Of a DNA stretch of 15,502 nucleotides, positions 1 to 6,982 are shown one piece after another (position 1 is the first letter of the stretch; each line of letters opens with the position of its first letter). A model generated the notes under the pieces. That model saw only the letters and a list, made by a program, of their open reading frames with translations. It was not told the DNA's origin and did not search any database. This stretch comes from an uncultured Opitutaceae bacterium (lineage in GTDB: Bacteria; Verrucomicrobiota; Verrucomicrobiia; Opitutales; Opitutaceae). The stretch covers positions 1-15,502 of the forward strand of contig CAKZMS010000142.1 in assembly GCA_937128785.1 (NCBI GenBank), in the 5' to 3' direction. The translations under genes were made by a program, and so were the position numbers.

Positions 1-2
1 AG

Positions 3-1043
3 GACCTGCTTGTAATGGCCGGGTTCGACCCGACCGCAACCGCCAACGGCAAAGAGGCCCTCGCTGCGTACAACGGCGGTGAGTTCGACGCCGTTCTATC
101 TGACATCCGCATGCCGGAGATGGACGGCTTCCAACTGCTCCGTCAAATTCGCGCTCGGTCCCCCTGGATTCCCATAATTTTCCTTTCCGCTAAGGCCGCC
201 TCAAACGATATTCGGATGGGGATGGAACTTGGGGCCGATGATTATCTGACCAAGCCCTATGACATTGGCCAGCTGACGAAATCAATCCAGCGCCGGATTG
301 AGCGAAGCAAAGCAATGTCTGCACAAATGACACAGCGCGCGGATTTTCTTCGCCGCTATCTACCCCACGAAATGAGAACCCCGATGACCGGCATCATTGG
401 ATTTACCGACATCCTGCAATTAGAACTTGAAGACGAAGACTTGGATGTCGAAGCCCTCAAAAGCTACGCGGACGGGATCATGAAGTCCGCGGAGAGGATG
501 ATGGAGTTGGTGGAAAACTTCACCCTCTGGGCTGATCTTTCCACACGTGAGGCGACGGAATCTGGGAAATTTTTAAGCGAGGAGGACCATGATTTTGTTG
601 AAGGGATTACGCCTAAACTCGAAGCTTGCGCGGAGCGCTACGGCCGACAGGACGATCTGCGAAGTTGCCTGGGAACCGTTCGTCTCCGGTTATACGAAGG
701 GGTCCTACATCGCGTCGTTACCAACGTATTCGAAAACGCCTGCAAATTTTCACTCCCCGCCACTCCCATTATACTGGTTGGAAACCAGTCGGAAGACGCC
801 TACGAACTCTCGATCCAAAATAGCAGCTCCGCCCCCACCGTCGAATTTCTCAGCCGGCCGGACTTTTTTTATCAACCCAACCGCCAGACCCAAGAGCAAC
901 AAGGCCTCGGTCTCGGGTTGGCTCTCGCCCGGCTCTATATGTCTCAGATCGGCGGCCATCTTGAAATCGTACAGAATGCCGCCGAGGAGACCTTCAAAAT
1001 TACCCTGACCCTGCCCCTTGAGCAAAAGGGGTCAAACGCTTAA
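3..1043 (+). CDS. Response receiver-histidine kinase hybrid, 5' end missing
   Basis: Signalling protein combining a phosphoreceiver domain with a histidine kinase core. The frame is open to the left edge (codons for D-L-L-V precede the first ATG at 15), so the start of the receiver domain lies outside the window. Counting from that ATG, the phospho-acceptor is Asp30 in LSDIRMPEMDG, the switch Ser58 is in FLSAK and the conserved Lys80 is in LTKPYD. The dimerisation box follows with His118 in LPHEMRTPM, then the ATPase N box at 234-246 (ENACKF) and the G box at 297-302 (GLGLGL). No transmembrane segment is visible, so it is probably cytosolic. The receiver-before-kinase order suggests a relay component taking phosphate from, or answering to, another kinase. 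The last residues (KGSNA) and the stop codon come from a REP-like repeat, so the native C-terminus has been replaced, without touching the kinase motifs. Confidence 0.9.
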   Translation, partial: DLLVMAGFDPTATANGKEALAAYNGGEFDAVLSDIRMPEMDGFQLLRQIRARSPWIPIIFLSAKAASNDIRMGMELGADDYLTKPYDIGQLTKSIQRRIERSKAMSAQMTQRADFLRRYLPHEMRTPMTGIIGFTDILQLELEDEDLDVEALKSYADGIMKSAERMMELVENFTLWADLSTREATESGKFLSEEDHDFVEGITPKLEACAERYGRQDDLRSCLGTVRLRLYEGVLHRVVTNVFENACKFSLPATPIILVGNQSEDAYELSIQNSSSAPTVEFLSRPDFFYQPNRQTQEQQGLGLGLALARLYMSQIGGHLEIVQNAAEETFKITLTLPLEQKGSNA

Positions 1044-1047
1044 TATC
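1024..1047 (+). repeat. REP-like repeat copy A (left end of RAYT element)
   Basis: The sequence AAAGGGGTCAAACGCTTAA followed by TAT. It overlaps the last codons and the TAA stop of the kinase gene. The same core occurs at 6963 and 13926, and inverted at 2004-2032 just past the transposase gene. I infer it is the left end of the transposase unit. Confidence 0.8.
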
Positions 1048-1088
1048 ATTATTGACTGAAAATCCTCCTCCTGACTAACTTCCCGGCG

Positions 1089-2003
1089 ATGCCTCGGAAG
1101 CTGCGAGTTGAATACCCCGGTGCGGTCTATCATGTGATCAGTCGCGGGAACTACCGGAAGGACCTCTTTACGATGAGCGGAACCGGGAAGGCTTTTGAGA
1201 AGGCGCTTTTCGAAACCGTCGAACGGTGCGGATGGGCGCTACTCGCCTATGTGATCATGAGTAATCACTACCACCTGGCGGTGCGGACTCCTGAACCCAA
1301 CTTGGTGGAAGGAATGAAGTGGCTGCAAAGCACATTCGCTACGCGGTTCAATCGGTTCACCGGGGAGCGGGGACACGTCTTCCAAGGTCGCTACAAATCC
1401 CTCGTCCTCACCGAGGAGCGCTCGATTCAAAGTCTGGTGGATTACATCCACTTCAATCCGGTCCGCGCGCGGATGGTCGCTCTCCAGCAGCTGCAAAGTC
1501 ATGAACTTGGAAGCTTTGCCAAATACTGGCACAATCAAAAGGTCTGTGGTGGTTTGGATCGGCGCACGTTGCTCGCGGGAATCGGAGCAGCCAATAGCCG
1601 CAAGGGGATGGAATGCTATCGCGACCATCTCGGGTTATTGGAGGAATCAAATCCGCGCAAACGATCGGAGTTGTTCAAGCGCTACTGCCGCGGCTGGTTC
1701 ATCGGGACGACGGAGGCCAAAACCGAGCTGACGAAGAATCTGACGAAACAACATCCCGACGTGCAGTGGGAAGGAGCCGATCAGAAATCCCTCAACGAAG
1801 CCCGGGGGGAATCGCTTGTGATCGAAGAGCTCAAACGGGCGAGAAAGACGGAGACGGATATCGCCAACGATAAGAAAGGCGTGGCTTGGAAAGTCCGAAT
1901 CGCCATACGGCTGCGCAAAGAAACCACGGTGAAGAATCCGTGGATCGCTCAGCGTTTGAATATGGGGAATCCCAATTACGTCAGTCTGCTGGTGAATCGA
2001 TAG
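1089..2003 (+). CDS. REP-associated tyrosine transposase (RAYT, Y1/HUH, IS200-like)
   Basis: Single-strand DNA transposase of the IS200/RAYT type that acts on REP hairpins. The N-terminal signature runs LRVEYPGAVYHVISRGN. The metal-binding HxH pair is His60-Tyr61-His62 in VIMSNHYHL, and the likely catalytic tyrosine is Tyr102 in VFQGRYKSL, followed by the usual DYIHFNPVRARMV stretch. Residues about 150-304 form an extra C-terminal region ending in WIAQRLNMGNPNYVS, which reads like a helix-turn-helix and fits the long (about 300 residue) subgroup seen in Verrucomicrobia and relatives. The reading frame is intact, so the enzyme may be active. No good Shine-Dalgarno precedes the ATG. Related repeats elsewhere in the window are its plausible substrates. 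Confidence 0.92.
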   Translation: MPRKLRVEYPGAVYHVISRGNYRKDLFTMSGTGKAFEKALFETVERCGWALLAYVIMSNHYHLAVRTPEPNLVEGMKWLQSTFATRFNRFTGERGHVFQGRYKSLVLTEERSIQSLVDYIHFNPVRARMVALQQLQSHELGSFAKYWHNQKVCGGLDRRTLLAGIGAANSRKGMECYRDHLGLLEESNPRKRSELFKRYCRGWFIGTTEAKTELTKNLTKQHPDVQWEGADQKSLNEARGESLVIEELKRARKTETDIANDKKGVAWKVRIAIRLRKETTVKNPWIAQRLNMGNPNYVSLLVNR

Positions 2004-2032
2004 AATGTTAATATTAAGCGTCTGACCCCTTC
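2004..2032 (-). repeat. REP-like repeat copy D (right, inverted end of RAYT element)
   Basis: Read on the minus strand it is AGAAGGGGTCAGACGCTTAA, then TATTAACATTC. It begins directly after the transposase stop and ends 10 bases before the DUF1080 start codon, so the native upstream region of that gene has been displaced. Confidence 0.8.
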
Positions 2033-2042
2033 TGATGAAATT

Positions 2043-2675
2043 ATGAAATCTTTTCTCCTCCTCTGCACTCTTTTGATTTCGGCGGCCGCCGCTGAACCGG
2101 AGATCACCGAATGGTCGGAGACCGGCTTCGTCGACTTGTTCAATGGGAAGAACCTGAAGGGCTGGCAGACCACCGGGAACTGGGTCGTGGAAGACGGCGT
2201 CATCACCCTGCAGCCCCGCCCCGGGGAAAAGGGCTGGCAACGCTATGATGCCTACCTGACCACCAAAACGACTTACCGGAACTTCGTGCTCGATTTGGAA
2301 TTCAAGTTTGTGCCCGAGGGAAACTCCGGCGTGTTTCTGCGCGTCGGCGATCTGGACGACCACGTGACCAGCGGTTTTGAAATTCAGATCCTGGACACCC
2401 ACGGTCTGGCCAAACCCGGACATCATGACGCCGGCGGCATCATCCGCACCGCCGCCCCTTTCGGAAACCACGTGAAACCCGCAGGCGAGTGGAACCGGTA
2501 TCAGATCGTCCTGATTGATTCGACGCTCGTGGTCTATCTGAACGGCGGACTCATCCAGGCCCTCGATCTCAGCAAGTCAGCCGTGGCCGACCGTCCCATG
2601 CGTGGTCACATCAGCCTCCAGGACGAAGCCAAGGTCGTCTCCTACCGCAACATCCGGATCAAAGAGCTCGATTAG
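2043..2675 (+). CDS. Exported DUF1080 protein (3-keto-disaccharide hydrolase-like)
   Basis: Secreted protein of the DUF1080 family, a concanavalin/LamG-like beta-sandwich whose characterised members cleave 3-keto-glycosides. A signal peptide is clear (MKSFLLLCTLLISAAAA, cleavage around residue 17). Family hallmarks are FVDLFNGKNLKGW near residues 29-41, then the YRNFVLDLEFKF strand, GNSGVFLRVG, GFEIQILD, a G-I-I-R-T segment, GEWNRYQI and the closing SYRNIRIKEL. At 210 residues it is a normal single-domain length. It is probably active outside the cytoplasmic membrane. The transposase unit ends 10 bases before the ATG and no Shine-Dalgarno is seen, so it may have lost its own promoter or be read from the element. 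The exact substrate cannot be told. Confidence 0.88.
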   Translation: MKSFLLLCTLLISAAAAEPEITEWSETGFVDLFNGKNLKGWQTTGNWVVEDGVITLQPRPGEKGWQRYDAYLTTKTTYRNFVLDLEFKFVPEGNSGVFLRVGDLDDHVTSGFEIQILDTHGLAKPGHHDAGGIIRTAAPFGNHVKPAGEWNRYQIVLIDSTLVVYLNGGLIQALDLSKSAVADRPMRGHISLQDEAKVVSYRNIRIKELD

Positions 2676-2690
2676 CGGGTAAAGGGGTCA

Positions 2691-2800
2691 GCGGAGTGGC
2701 GGTTAATTGAGCTCGTTCACGAAAAGGGGTCAGGTCGTAAAAGGTGAATTACGGCTCCGCCTCCATTAACATTTTAACGACGCTGACCCCGAGGGCTTCG
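2691..2800. repeat. 110-bp direct repeat R1 (REPIN/MITE-like), left copy
   Basis: Matches 3551-3660 over 110 bases with five mismatches and no gaps. The inner part (2726-2790) starts GGGGTCAGGTCG and ends CGACGCTGACCCC, so its ends are inverted, and arms such as TAAAA/TTTTA continue the imperfect hairpin inward. An extra AAAGGGGTCA lies just to the left at 2681-2690. The GGGGTCAG ends resemble the RAYT ends. Confidence 0.9.
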
Positions 2801-2805
2801 GCGCC

Positions 2806-3288
2806 TCAAATTACGCCGCGTTTTTCAGCGATTGCGCGGAGCTCCTTGGCGGCAAGTAGGTCTTTCTCGCGCCCGCATGCCTCCTTGGCAGCGATCAGAT
2901 CTGCTAGCGAGATGACGGGGTATTCCCGCCCGCGGATTTCGAAGATTTCCGCCCGGGCTTTGAGCCGGTCGAAATCTCCGACCCCCAATACCGAGGAAAG
3001 GATATCGATGACGCCGTAGTCGGTTTCCAAATAAAGATTTTGCACGGAGTCAGATGCCGGAAACTCCAGAAACGAGAGCTTCTCCGGCGTCATGCGGTGT
3101 TTAGGATTCCAATCGGCCAGCAGCTTCCTGAGCCGCTCAACATTTTCGTCGTTCAGTAAAACGCAGATATCGAGGTCTCGGGTCATCAATGCCGAACCGT
3201 GCGTTACGGCGGCGAAACCTCCGATAATCACGAACTCCAGATCAGAGTCAGCGAGTCGATGGAGCAGACGATTGAAGTCCTGAATCAC
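2806..3288 (-). CDS. Nucleotidyltransferase-fold protein (MNT/AbiEii-like)
   Basis: Small protein of the minimal nucleotidyltransferase superfamily, 160 residues from a GTG start at 3288. The signature is FVIIGGFAAVTHGS followed by TRDLDICV: Gly23-Gly24 bind the nucleotide phosphates, and Asp38 and Asp40 are the metal-binding pair. A later acidic position lies in DYGVIDIL, and the tail carries SLADLIAAKEACGREKDLLAA, usual for this group. The frame stays open to an ATG at 3450, but that part overlaps the partner gene and looks non-coding, so I prefer the GTG. The gene overlaps its upstream partner by 41 bases, which suggests translational coupling. Related pairs act as toxin-antitoxin or defence modules in which the enzyme modifies tRNA or protein. 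The role here is inferred. The stop codon lies six bases from repeat R1. Confidence 0.8.
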   Translation of the reverse strand: MIQDFNRLLHRLADSDLEFVIIGGFAAVTHGSALMTRDLDICVLLNDENVERLRKLLADWNPKHRMTPEKLSFLEFPASDSVQNLYLETDYGVIDILSSVLGVGDFDRLKARAEIFEIRGREYPVISLADLIAAKEACGREKDLLAAKELRAIAEKRGVI

Positions 3289-3502
3289 GATTCTTGCGGG
3301 CCTGTTGCAGTTCAAGCGCCATGTCCAAGGCGAGACTATGCTGCCGCCAACGTTCTTCCACGGTGAGCGCCAGATTACACTCCAGGAGATTAATGTCGAA
3401 ACCAGCGCGTGCCGCCGCCTCTGTCGCCGAGGCACATTCTGGTTCATCATTCATGACTCGAATCGTTGGGAGTGGTCTCCGCGACGCCAAGCAATTATGC
3501 AT
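3248..3502 (-). CDS. Small partner of the nucleotidyltransferase (possible antitoxin-like protein)
   Basis: Short acidic-to-helical protein, 84 residues from the ATG at 3502 or 68 from the ATG at 3454. The conserved-looking part is FDINLLECNLALTVEERW, then a helix with LALDMALELQQARK. Small proteins of this style often sit directly before a nucleotidyltransferase gene, and here the two genes overlap by 41 bases in different frames. I cannot assign toxin or antitoxin roles. A GAGGG about six bases before the ATG at 3502 supports the long start, while the composition (an acidic MNDEPE beginning) favours the short one. The pair, with its own short upstream region, fills the space between the two 110-bp repeats. 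Confidence 0.65.
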   Translation of the reverse strand: MHNCLASRRPLPTIRVMNDEPECASATEAAARAGFDINLLECNLALTVEERWRQHSLALDMALELQQARKNRDSGLQSSAPSTR

Positions 3503-3550
3503 TGCCTGCCCTCGCCTCCCCGGGGCCGAACACGGTCCTAAGAATAATCG

Positions 3551-3660
3551 GCGGAGTAGCGGTTAATTGGGCTCGTTCACGAAAAGGTGTCAGGTCGTAA
3601 AAGGTGAATTACGGCTCCGCCTCCATTAACATTTTAACGACGCTGACCCCGAAGGCATCG
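3551..3660. repeat. 110-bp direct repeat R2 (REPIN/MITE-like), right copy
   Basis: Same orientation as 2691-2800. It differs at five positions, including one in the left GGGGTCAG end (here GGTGTCAG). It ends 72 bases before the FMN reductase start and may have altered that gene's promoter region. Confidence 0.9.
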
Positions 3661-3732
3661 GGGCGGCCCGAGGACAATCGACGACGCAATACCTCTTTGA
3701 CCCGTCCCATCCCTCCAACAAATTAACCCGCT

Positions 3733-4257
3733 ATGAAGATCCTGGCCTTTGGAGCATCGACCAGCTCCACCTCCATCAACCGAAAGTTGGCTAACTTTGC
3801 CGCCCACCTCGTCCCCGATGCCGAGGTGACCGAGCTCGATCTCCGCGACTACACACTGCCCATCTACAGTTCCGATATCGAGGAGTCCGACGGTAAGCCC
3901 GCCGACGCCCAACGCTTTGTCGACGCAATCAAAGACCATGACGCCGTCGTCGTTTCCGTCGCGGAACACAATGGCTCCTACCCCGCAGCTTTCAAAAACC
4001 TCTATGATTGGGCTTCCCGCATCGAGCCCAAGGTCTGGTCCGGCAAACCAATGCTCCTGCTCGCCACCTCTCCGGGCGGACGCGGCGGAGCCACCGTCAT
4101 GGCCGCCGCCGCAGAAAAATTTCCCCGGATGGGCGCTGATCTGAAAGCGACTTTCAGCCTACCCTCTTTCTACGACAACTTCGCGGACGAAGACGGCATC
4201 AGCGACCCGACCCTCGCCCAGCAATTGGCCGAAGCGGTGGCGAAGCTCAGCGAGTGA
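3733..4257 (+). CDS. NAD(P)H-dependent FMN reductase (flavodoxin fold)
   Basis: Cytosolic flavoprotein that reduces FMN, or quinones and similar compounds, with NAD(P)H. At 174 residues it has the normal size for the NADPH-dependent FMN reductase family. The FMN phosphate loop is GASTSSTSINRKLA at residues 7-20. The isoalloxazine-binding segment is AEHNGSYPAAFKNLYDW near 78-94, and the third flavin loop is TSPGGRGG near 112-119. The usual Pro-Glu-Tyr before Asn-Gly-Ser is Ala-Glu-His here. No Shine-Dalgarno is obvious. It stands alone on the plus strand after repeat R2 and is followed by a remnant of a glycosyltransferase gene. The physiological acceptor is unknown. Confidence 0.9.
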   Translation: MKILAFGASTSSTSINRKLANFAAHLVPDAEVTELDLRDYTLPIYSSDIEESDGKPADAQRFVDAIKDHDAVVVSVAEHNGSYPAAFKNLYDWASRIEPKVWSGKPMLLLATSPGGRGGATVMAAAAEKFPRMGADLKATFSLPSFYDNFADEDGISDPTLAQQLAEAVAKLSE

Positions 4258-4276
4258 CACGAGCCAAGGGTGCCAA

Positions 4277-4367
4277 AACTCAGCCCCCCCAATTGACGCT
4301 TCAAACCCGTGGATAAAATCACCGCCCTCATTCGCTACAAAAATTCCGCCAAGACCCTGCCGGAAGT
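4277..4367 (+). pseudogene. Truncated 5' fragment of the GT2 glycosyltransferase gene
   Basis: Bases 4277-4367 match 7142-7237, which holds the upstream region and first 19 codons of the intact glycosyltransferase. The copy keeps the in-frame TGA, the GTG start at 4309 and codons for VDKITALIRYKNSAKTLPEV, against MEKITALIRYKNSAETLPEV in the intact gene. The match stops at CGGAAGT, exactly where the stop codon of the AraC gene (4367-4369) begins. The coding part differs at only a few bases, so the duplication is not ancient. It cannot make a functional enzyme. Confidence 0.85.
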
Positions 4368-5158
4368 CACCGCATCCGTTTCCGGTAGTCGCGCGGATTC
4401 TCGCCGGTAACGCGTTTGAAGAATCGGGAAAACGTAAAGGGGTCGGGAAAGCCCATCTGTTCAGCCACCAGGGAAACATTGGCGTCCGCATAAACCAACG
4501 CGCGCTGCGCGTAATCCGCCCGCTTGCGGTCGAGGTAACGCTTCAACGGGTAGCCCGCCTCCTCACTGAATTTTTCGGAAAGGCGGCTCACCGAAAGACC
4601 CATTCGCTGGGCCAGATCGGGCAGGCGGATCGGGCGGCCTTGGGCTTCCGCAACGATCAGGTCAACCCGATGCCGGAACGCCATCGGCTCACTCTCCTCG
4701 GGACTACTCGAGTCGTCGAAGAGCAGCGCCATCAATCCATCCAGCACGGGTTCGAAGACGGGCGCCAAGGGATCCGGCCCAACCGCCGAACCTTGGTCGA
4801 GGTGATCGAGTAACCGCACGAACGCCAGCGTGGTGGCATCTTTCGGATCCAACCACACGGGATCACGCTGACGGGAAAAATCGCCGGTCACCTCGAACTT
4901 CAGGCTCAGCCAAGTCTTCTCTCCCGGCCCGTAACGAAAGCCATGACGGCAGCCCGCCGGCAACAGGATCGCCTGTCCCGGCGGCAGTTCCCTTGTCCAA
5001 GCCTCACCGAACGCCGTGATTTTTCCCGTTCGCACCAGGTCGAGATGCCAGAAGCCATGTTCATGCAGCGGGATCTCGTAGGGCGTCGACTTTTGGCGAT
5101 GCCGAATACCAAAGAGCCAGTGACTACGAGGAGAGGACCATTCCGCGTATTTAGACAT
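4367..5158 (-). CDS. AraC-family transcriptional regulator
   Basis: DNA-binding regulator of 263 residues. The N-terminal half has a cupin-like ligand/dimer domain (histidines in PLHEHGFWHLDL, then LPPGQAILLPAGCRHGF). The C-terminal 100 residues hold the paired helix-turn-helix, with the first in LPDLAQRMGLSVSRLSEKF and the second in VSLVAEQMGFPDPFTFSRFF, and end in the typical GENPRDYRKR. The gene is divergent from the FAD oxidoreductase, with about 216 bases between starts, so it probably controls that gene and itself. Its stop codon sits at the breakpoint of the duplicated glycosyltransferase fragment. The ligand is unknown; the cupin type suggests a sugar or small organic compound. Confidence 0.92.
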   Translation of the reverse strand: MSKYAEWSSPRSHWLFGIRHRQKSTPYEIPLHEHGFWHLDLVRTGKITAFGEAWTRELPPGQAILLPAGCRHGFRYGPGEKTWLSLKFEVTGDFSRQRDPVWLDPKDATTLAFVRLLDHLDQGSAVGPDPLAPVFEPVLDGLMALLFDDSSSPEESEPMAFRHRVDLIVAEAQGRPIRLPDLAQRMGLSVSRLSEKFSEEAGYPLKRYLDRKRADYAQRALVYADANVSLVAEQMGFPDPFTFSRFFKRVTGENPRDYRKRMR

Positions 5159-5190
5159 GAATTACCGAGGTTTTACCATCCATTCTGGGG

Positions 5191-5218
5191 CTAAAATGTC
5201 GTAAACTGACATATTTAG
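5191..5218. promoter_or_regulatory. Inverted repeat, candidate AraC operator
   Basis: CTAAAATGTC, seven bases, then GACATATTTAG form an imperfect palindrome in the AT-rich stretch just upstream of the AraC start (5158) and 157 bases before the oxidoreductase start. This is the only clear dyad between the divergent genes. Binding by the neighbouring regulator is inferred. Confidence 0.45.
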
Positions 5219-5358
5219 TCAATCTGACCAGTTATTCAAATCGGTTTCCCCATGTCCTCTTCCCCTACCTCACCCCGCATCGGGGTCATCATCCCAATCG
5301 GGAGTCCTCCCCAGCGCGTGATCACGCGCCACCAGCTCGAAAACTCATCATCCGACGA

Positions 5359-5366
5359 GGGAGGAG
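5359..5366 (+). promoter_or_regulatory. Strong ribosome binding site deciding the oxidoreductase start
   Basis: GGGAGGAG lies eight bases before the ATG at 5375. The open frame reaches back to 5252, but the extra 41 residues are unlike a flavoprotein start, while the protein from 5375 begins at once with the FAD-binding strand. Confidence 0.75.
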
Positions 5367-5374
5367 CCGGACCC

Positions 5375-6982
5375 ATGGAAGCGACCTTTGATGTCATTAT
5401 CGTGGGTGGCGGAGGCAGTGGCCTCGCGGCCGCCGTCAGCGCAGCGGAAAACGGTGCCCGGGTCCTCGTCCTCGAAAAGGAATCCCGGCTGGGCGGAACC
5501 ACGGGAATCGCCGTCGGCTCATTCACCGCCAACCGCACGCGCCTCCAGGCTCGCGAACAGATCGAAGACAGCCCGACGGATCATGCGGAGGATGCCGGCA
5601 AGTTTGGGCCGCCGGAATACCGGGACCGCAACAATCACGCGCTACGACAATTTTTCCTCGAAAACGGGGGCGATACGGTGGCTTGGCTTGAGGACATGGG
5701 AATCGCGTTCCACGGGCCCAGTCCCGAGCCGCCCAACCGCGTCCCCCGCATGCACAATGTCGTGCCCAACGCCAAGGCCTACATCGCCACCCTGCATGCC
5801 CGACTCGTGCGCTTGGGCGGCGAGGTCAAGTGCGACACGGCCGTGATCGACCTGATGATGCACGAAGGCCGGGTCACCGGCGTGGAGGTCGTCGAGCACG
5901 CCTCCAGCATGGCCATCGCGTTCGCCGCCGACGGCCCTGCCAAACTGGAACCTGAGGGAGGCCAGCCGGGCCGTTACACCGCGCGCCGCGGTGTGATCCT
6001 GGCGGGGGGCGACTATTCGAGCGCCACTCCGCTGATCGAACGATCGATTGGGGCACGCTACGGCGCCATCGAAGGTATCAATCCCTTCGCCGCCGGTTAC
6101 GGGCAAATCCTGGCGGAGCGCGCCGGCGCCGAGCTGCTGAACATGGATATCGCCTATGGCCCCGAACTCCGGTTTGTGCCAACCGCCGGCGACGGGTTCA
6201 TGCAACTGCTGCCCACCAGCGGTCCCTTGGCGCGCTTGATGGGACGCCTGCTTCCGCTCGTCCCCAATTTTGTCATCAAGCGCATCGTTAAACGCCTCCT
6301 GGTATCGTGGCAGCACCCCGAAGACAGCATCTTGGAAGACGGGGCGATCTTGGTGAATCGCGAAGGTCGCCGCTTCTGCAACGAAACCGTGGGCAAGGAA
6401 CGAGAAATCGCAGTCGCCCAACAGCCGGACAAGGAGGCTTTTATCCTGTTGGATGAGCGCCTGATAAAACGCTACTCCGCTTGGCCTCACTTCATTTCCA
6501 CCGCGCCGGAGATCGCCTACGCCTATGTTGACGACTACCTGCGCCTGCGGCCGGATGTCAGCACCCGCGGCCCGAGCCTTGCCGCGGTGGCCACGCGTTG
6601 GAACCTACCCGTGGACGCTCTCGCTGAAACCCTCGATGACTACAACCGCTACGCCCGCGGGGAGGCCCCGGATCCGCAAGGTCGCACCGGAAATAACGAG
6701 CCCCTGCAGGGCAGCGACTGGGTGCTGCTGGGGCCGGCCAAAGCCTACATTACCACGACCGAAGGTGGCGCGTCAGTCGACACGGAGCTGCGGGTCCTGA
6801 ATCCGGCGAGTCAGCCCATCGCCGGCTTGTATGCCGTCGGTCAAAATGGGCTCGGTGGACAGATTCTCTGGGGCCACGGTCTGAAGATCGGCTGGGCGCT
6901 GACCAGCGGTCGGCTTGCCGGAAAAATCGTCGCCCAAGCAGCGCCCGTCGAGGTGCCCGCACAAAAGGGGTCAAACGCTTAA
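5375..6982 (+). CDS. FAD-dependent oxidoreductase, fumarate reductase/ketosteroid dehydrogenase flavoprotein family
   Basis: Flavoprotein of 535 residues (start chosen by the binding site at 5359). The dinucleotide-binding motif VIIVGGGGSGLAAA is at residues 7-20, followed by the acidic strand end VLEKE and GGTTGIAVGSF. Mid-protein GVILAGGDY and the C-terminal GLYAVGQNGLGGQILWGHG are typical of the FAD_binding_2 group, which includes fumarate reductase, urocanate reductase and 3-ketosteroid 1-dehydrogenase. TTEGGASVD is the usual substrate/flavin segment before the end. No heme or FMN-attachment domain is present, so it is a soluble single-subunit type. It is probably controlled by the divergent AraC protein. 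The last residues KGSNA and the stop codon come from a REP-like repeat. The substrate cannot be told. Confidence 0.88.
   Translation: MEATFDVIIVGGGGSGLAAAVSAAENGARVLVLEKESRLGGTTGIAVGSFTANRTRLQAREQIEDSPTDHAEDAGKFGPPEYRDRNNHALRQFFLENGGDTVAWLEDMGIAFHGPSPEPPNRVPRMHNVVPNAKAYIATLHARLVRLGGEVKCDTAVIDLMMHEGRVTGVEVVEHASSMAIAFAADGPAKLEPEGGQPGRYTARRGVILAGGDYSSATPLIERSIGARYGAIEGINPFAAGYGQILAERAGAELLNMDIAYGPELRFVPTAGDGFMQLLPTSGPLARLMGRLLPLVPNFVIKRIVKRLLVSWQHPEDSILEDGAILVNREGRRFCNETVGKEREIAVAQQPDKEAFILLDERLIKRYSAWPHFISTAPEIAYAYVDDYLRLRPDVSTRGPSLAAVATRWNLPVDALAETLDDYNRYARGEAPDPQGRTGNNEPLQGSDWVLLGPAKAYITTTEGGASVDTELRVLNPASQPIAGLYAVGQNGLGGQILWGHGLKIGWALTSGRLAGKIVAQAAPVEVPAQKGSNA

Larger units (their letters stand above)
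1024..2032 (+). mobile_element. RAYT transposase unit bounded by inverted REP-like ends
   Basis: A roughly 1.0-kb unit with one transposase gene. Its left side carries AAAGGGGTCAAACGCTTAATAT, and its right side carries the inverse of AGAAGGGGTCAGACGCTTAA plus TATTAACATT. The two ends are inverted and match at nearly every base over about 20 bp. REP-associated tyrosine transposases are known to sit between inverted REP sequences. The element abuts a kinase stop codon on one side and a signal-peptide gene (start 2043) on the other. No obvious target-site duplication is visible, as expected for Y1/HUH enzymes. Confidence 0.75.
2691..3660. mobile_element. Repeat-bounded nucleotidyltransferase cassette
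   Basis: Two 110-bp, about 95% identical direct repeats enclose 750 bp that hold only the nucleotidyltransferase pair on the minus strand. Cassettes between REPIN or MITE copies can move or be deleted as a unit by recombination. No transposase lies inside, and the RAYT at 1089 is the nearest candidate source of activity. Calling this a mobile unit is inference. Confidence 0.5.

Noticed and set aside
1647..2471. Minus-strand frame of 274 codons across the transposase and DUF1080 genes
   Set aside because: It spans two recognised genes and the repeat between them and has no domain signature.
3289..3450. N-terminal extension of the nucleotidyltransferase to the ATG at 3450
   Set aside because: This stretch has no family similarity and overlaps the partner gene in another frame. 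The GTG at 3288 gives a protein that starts just before the nucleotide-binding motif.
4434..4444. AAAGGGGTC in the AraC gene as another REP copy
   Set aside because: It encodes the conserved FPDPFTF part of the second helix-turn-helix, and the similarity ends after nine bases.
5252..5374. Longer oxidoreductase start at 5252
   Set aside because: The 41 extra residues are low-complexity and unlike the family. A strong ribosome binding site sits before the ATG at 5375.
5642..6490. Minus-strand frame of 282 codons
   Set aside because: Shadow of the FAD oxidoreductase; histidine- and glycine-rich composition typical of antisense frames.
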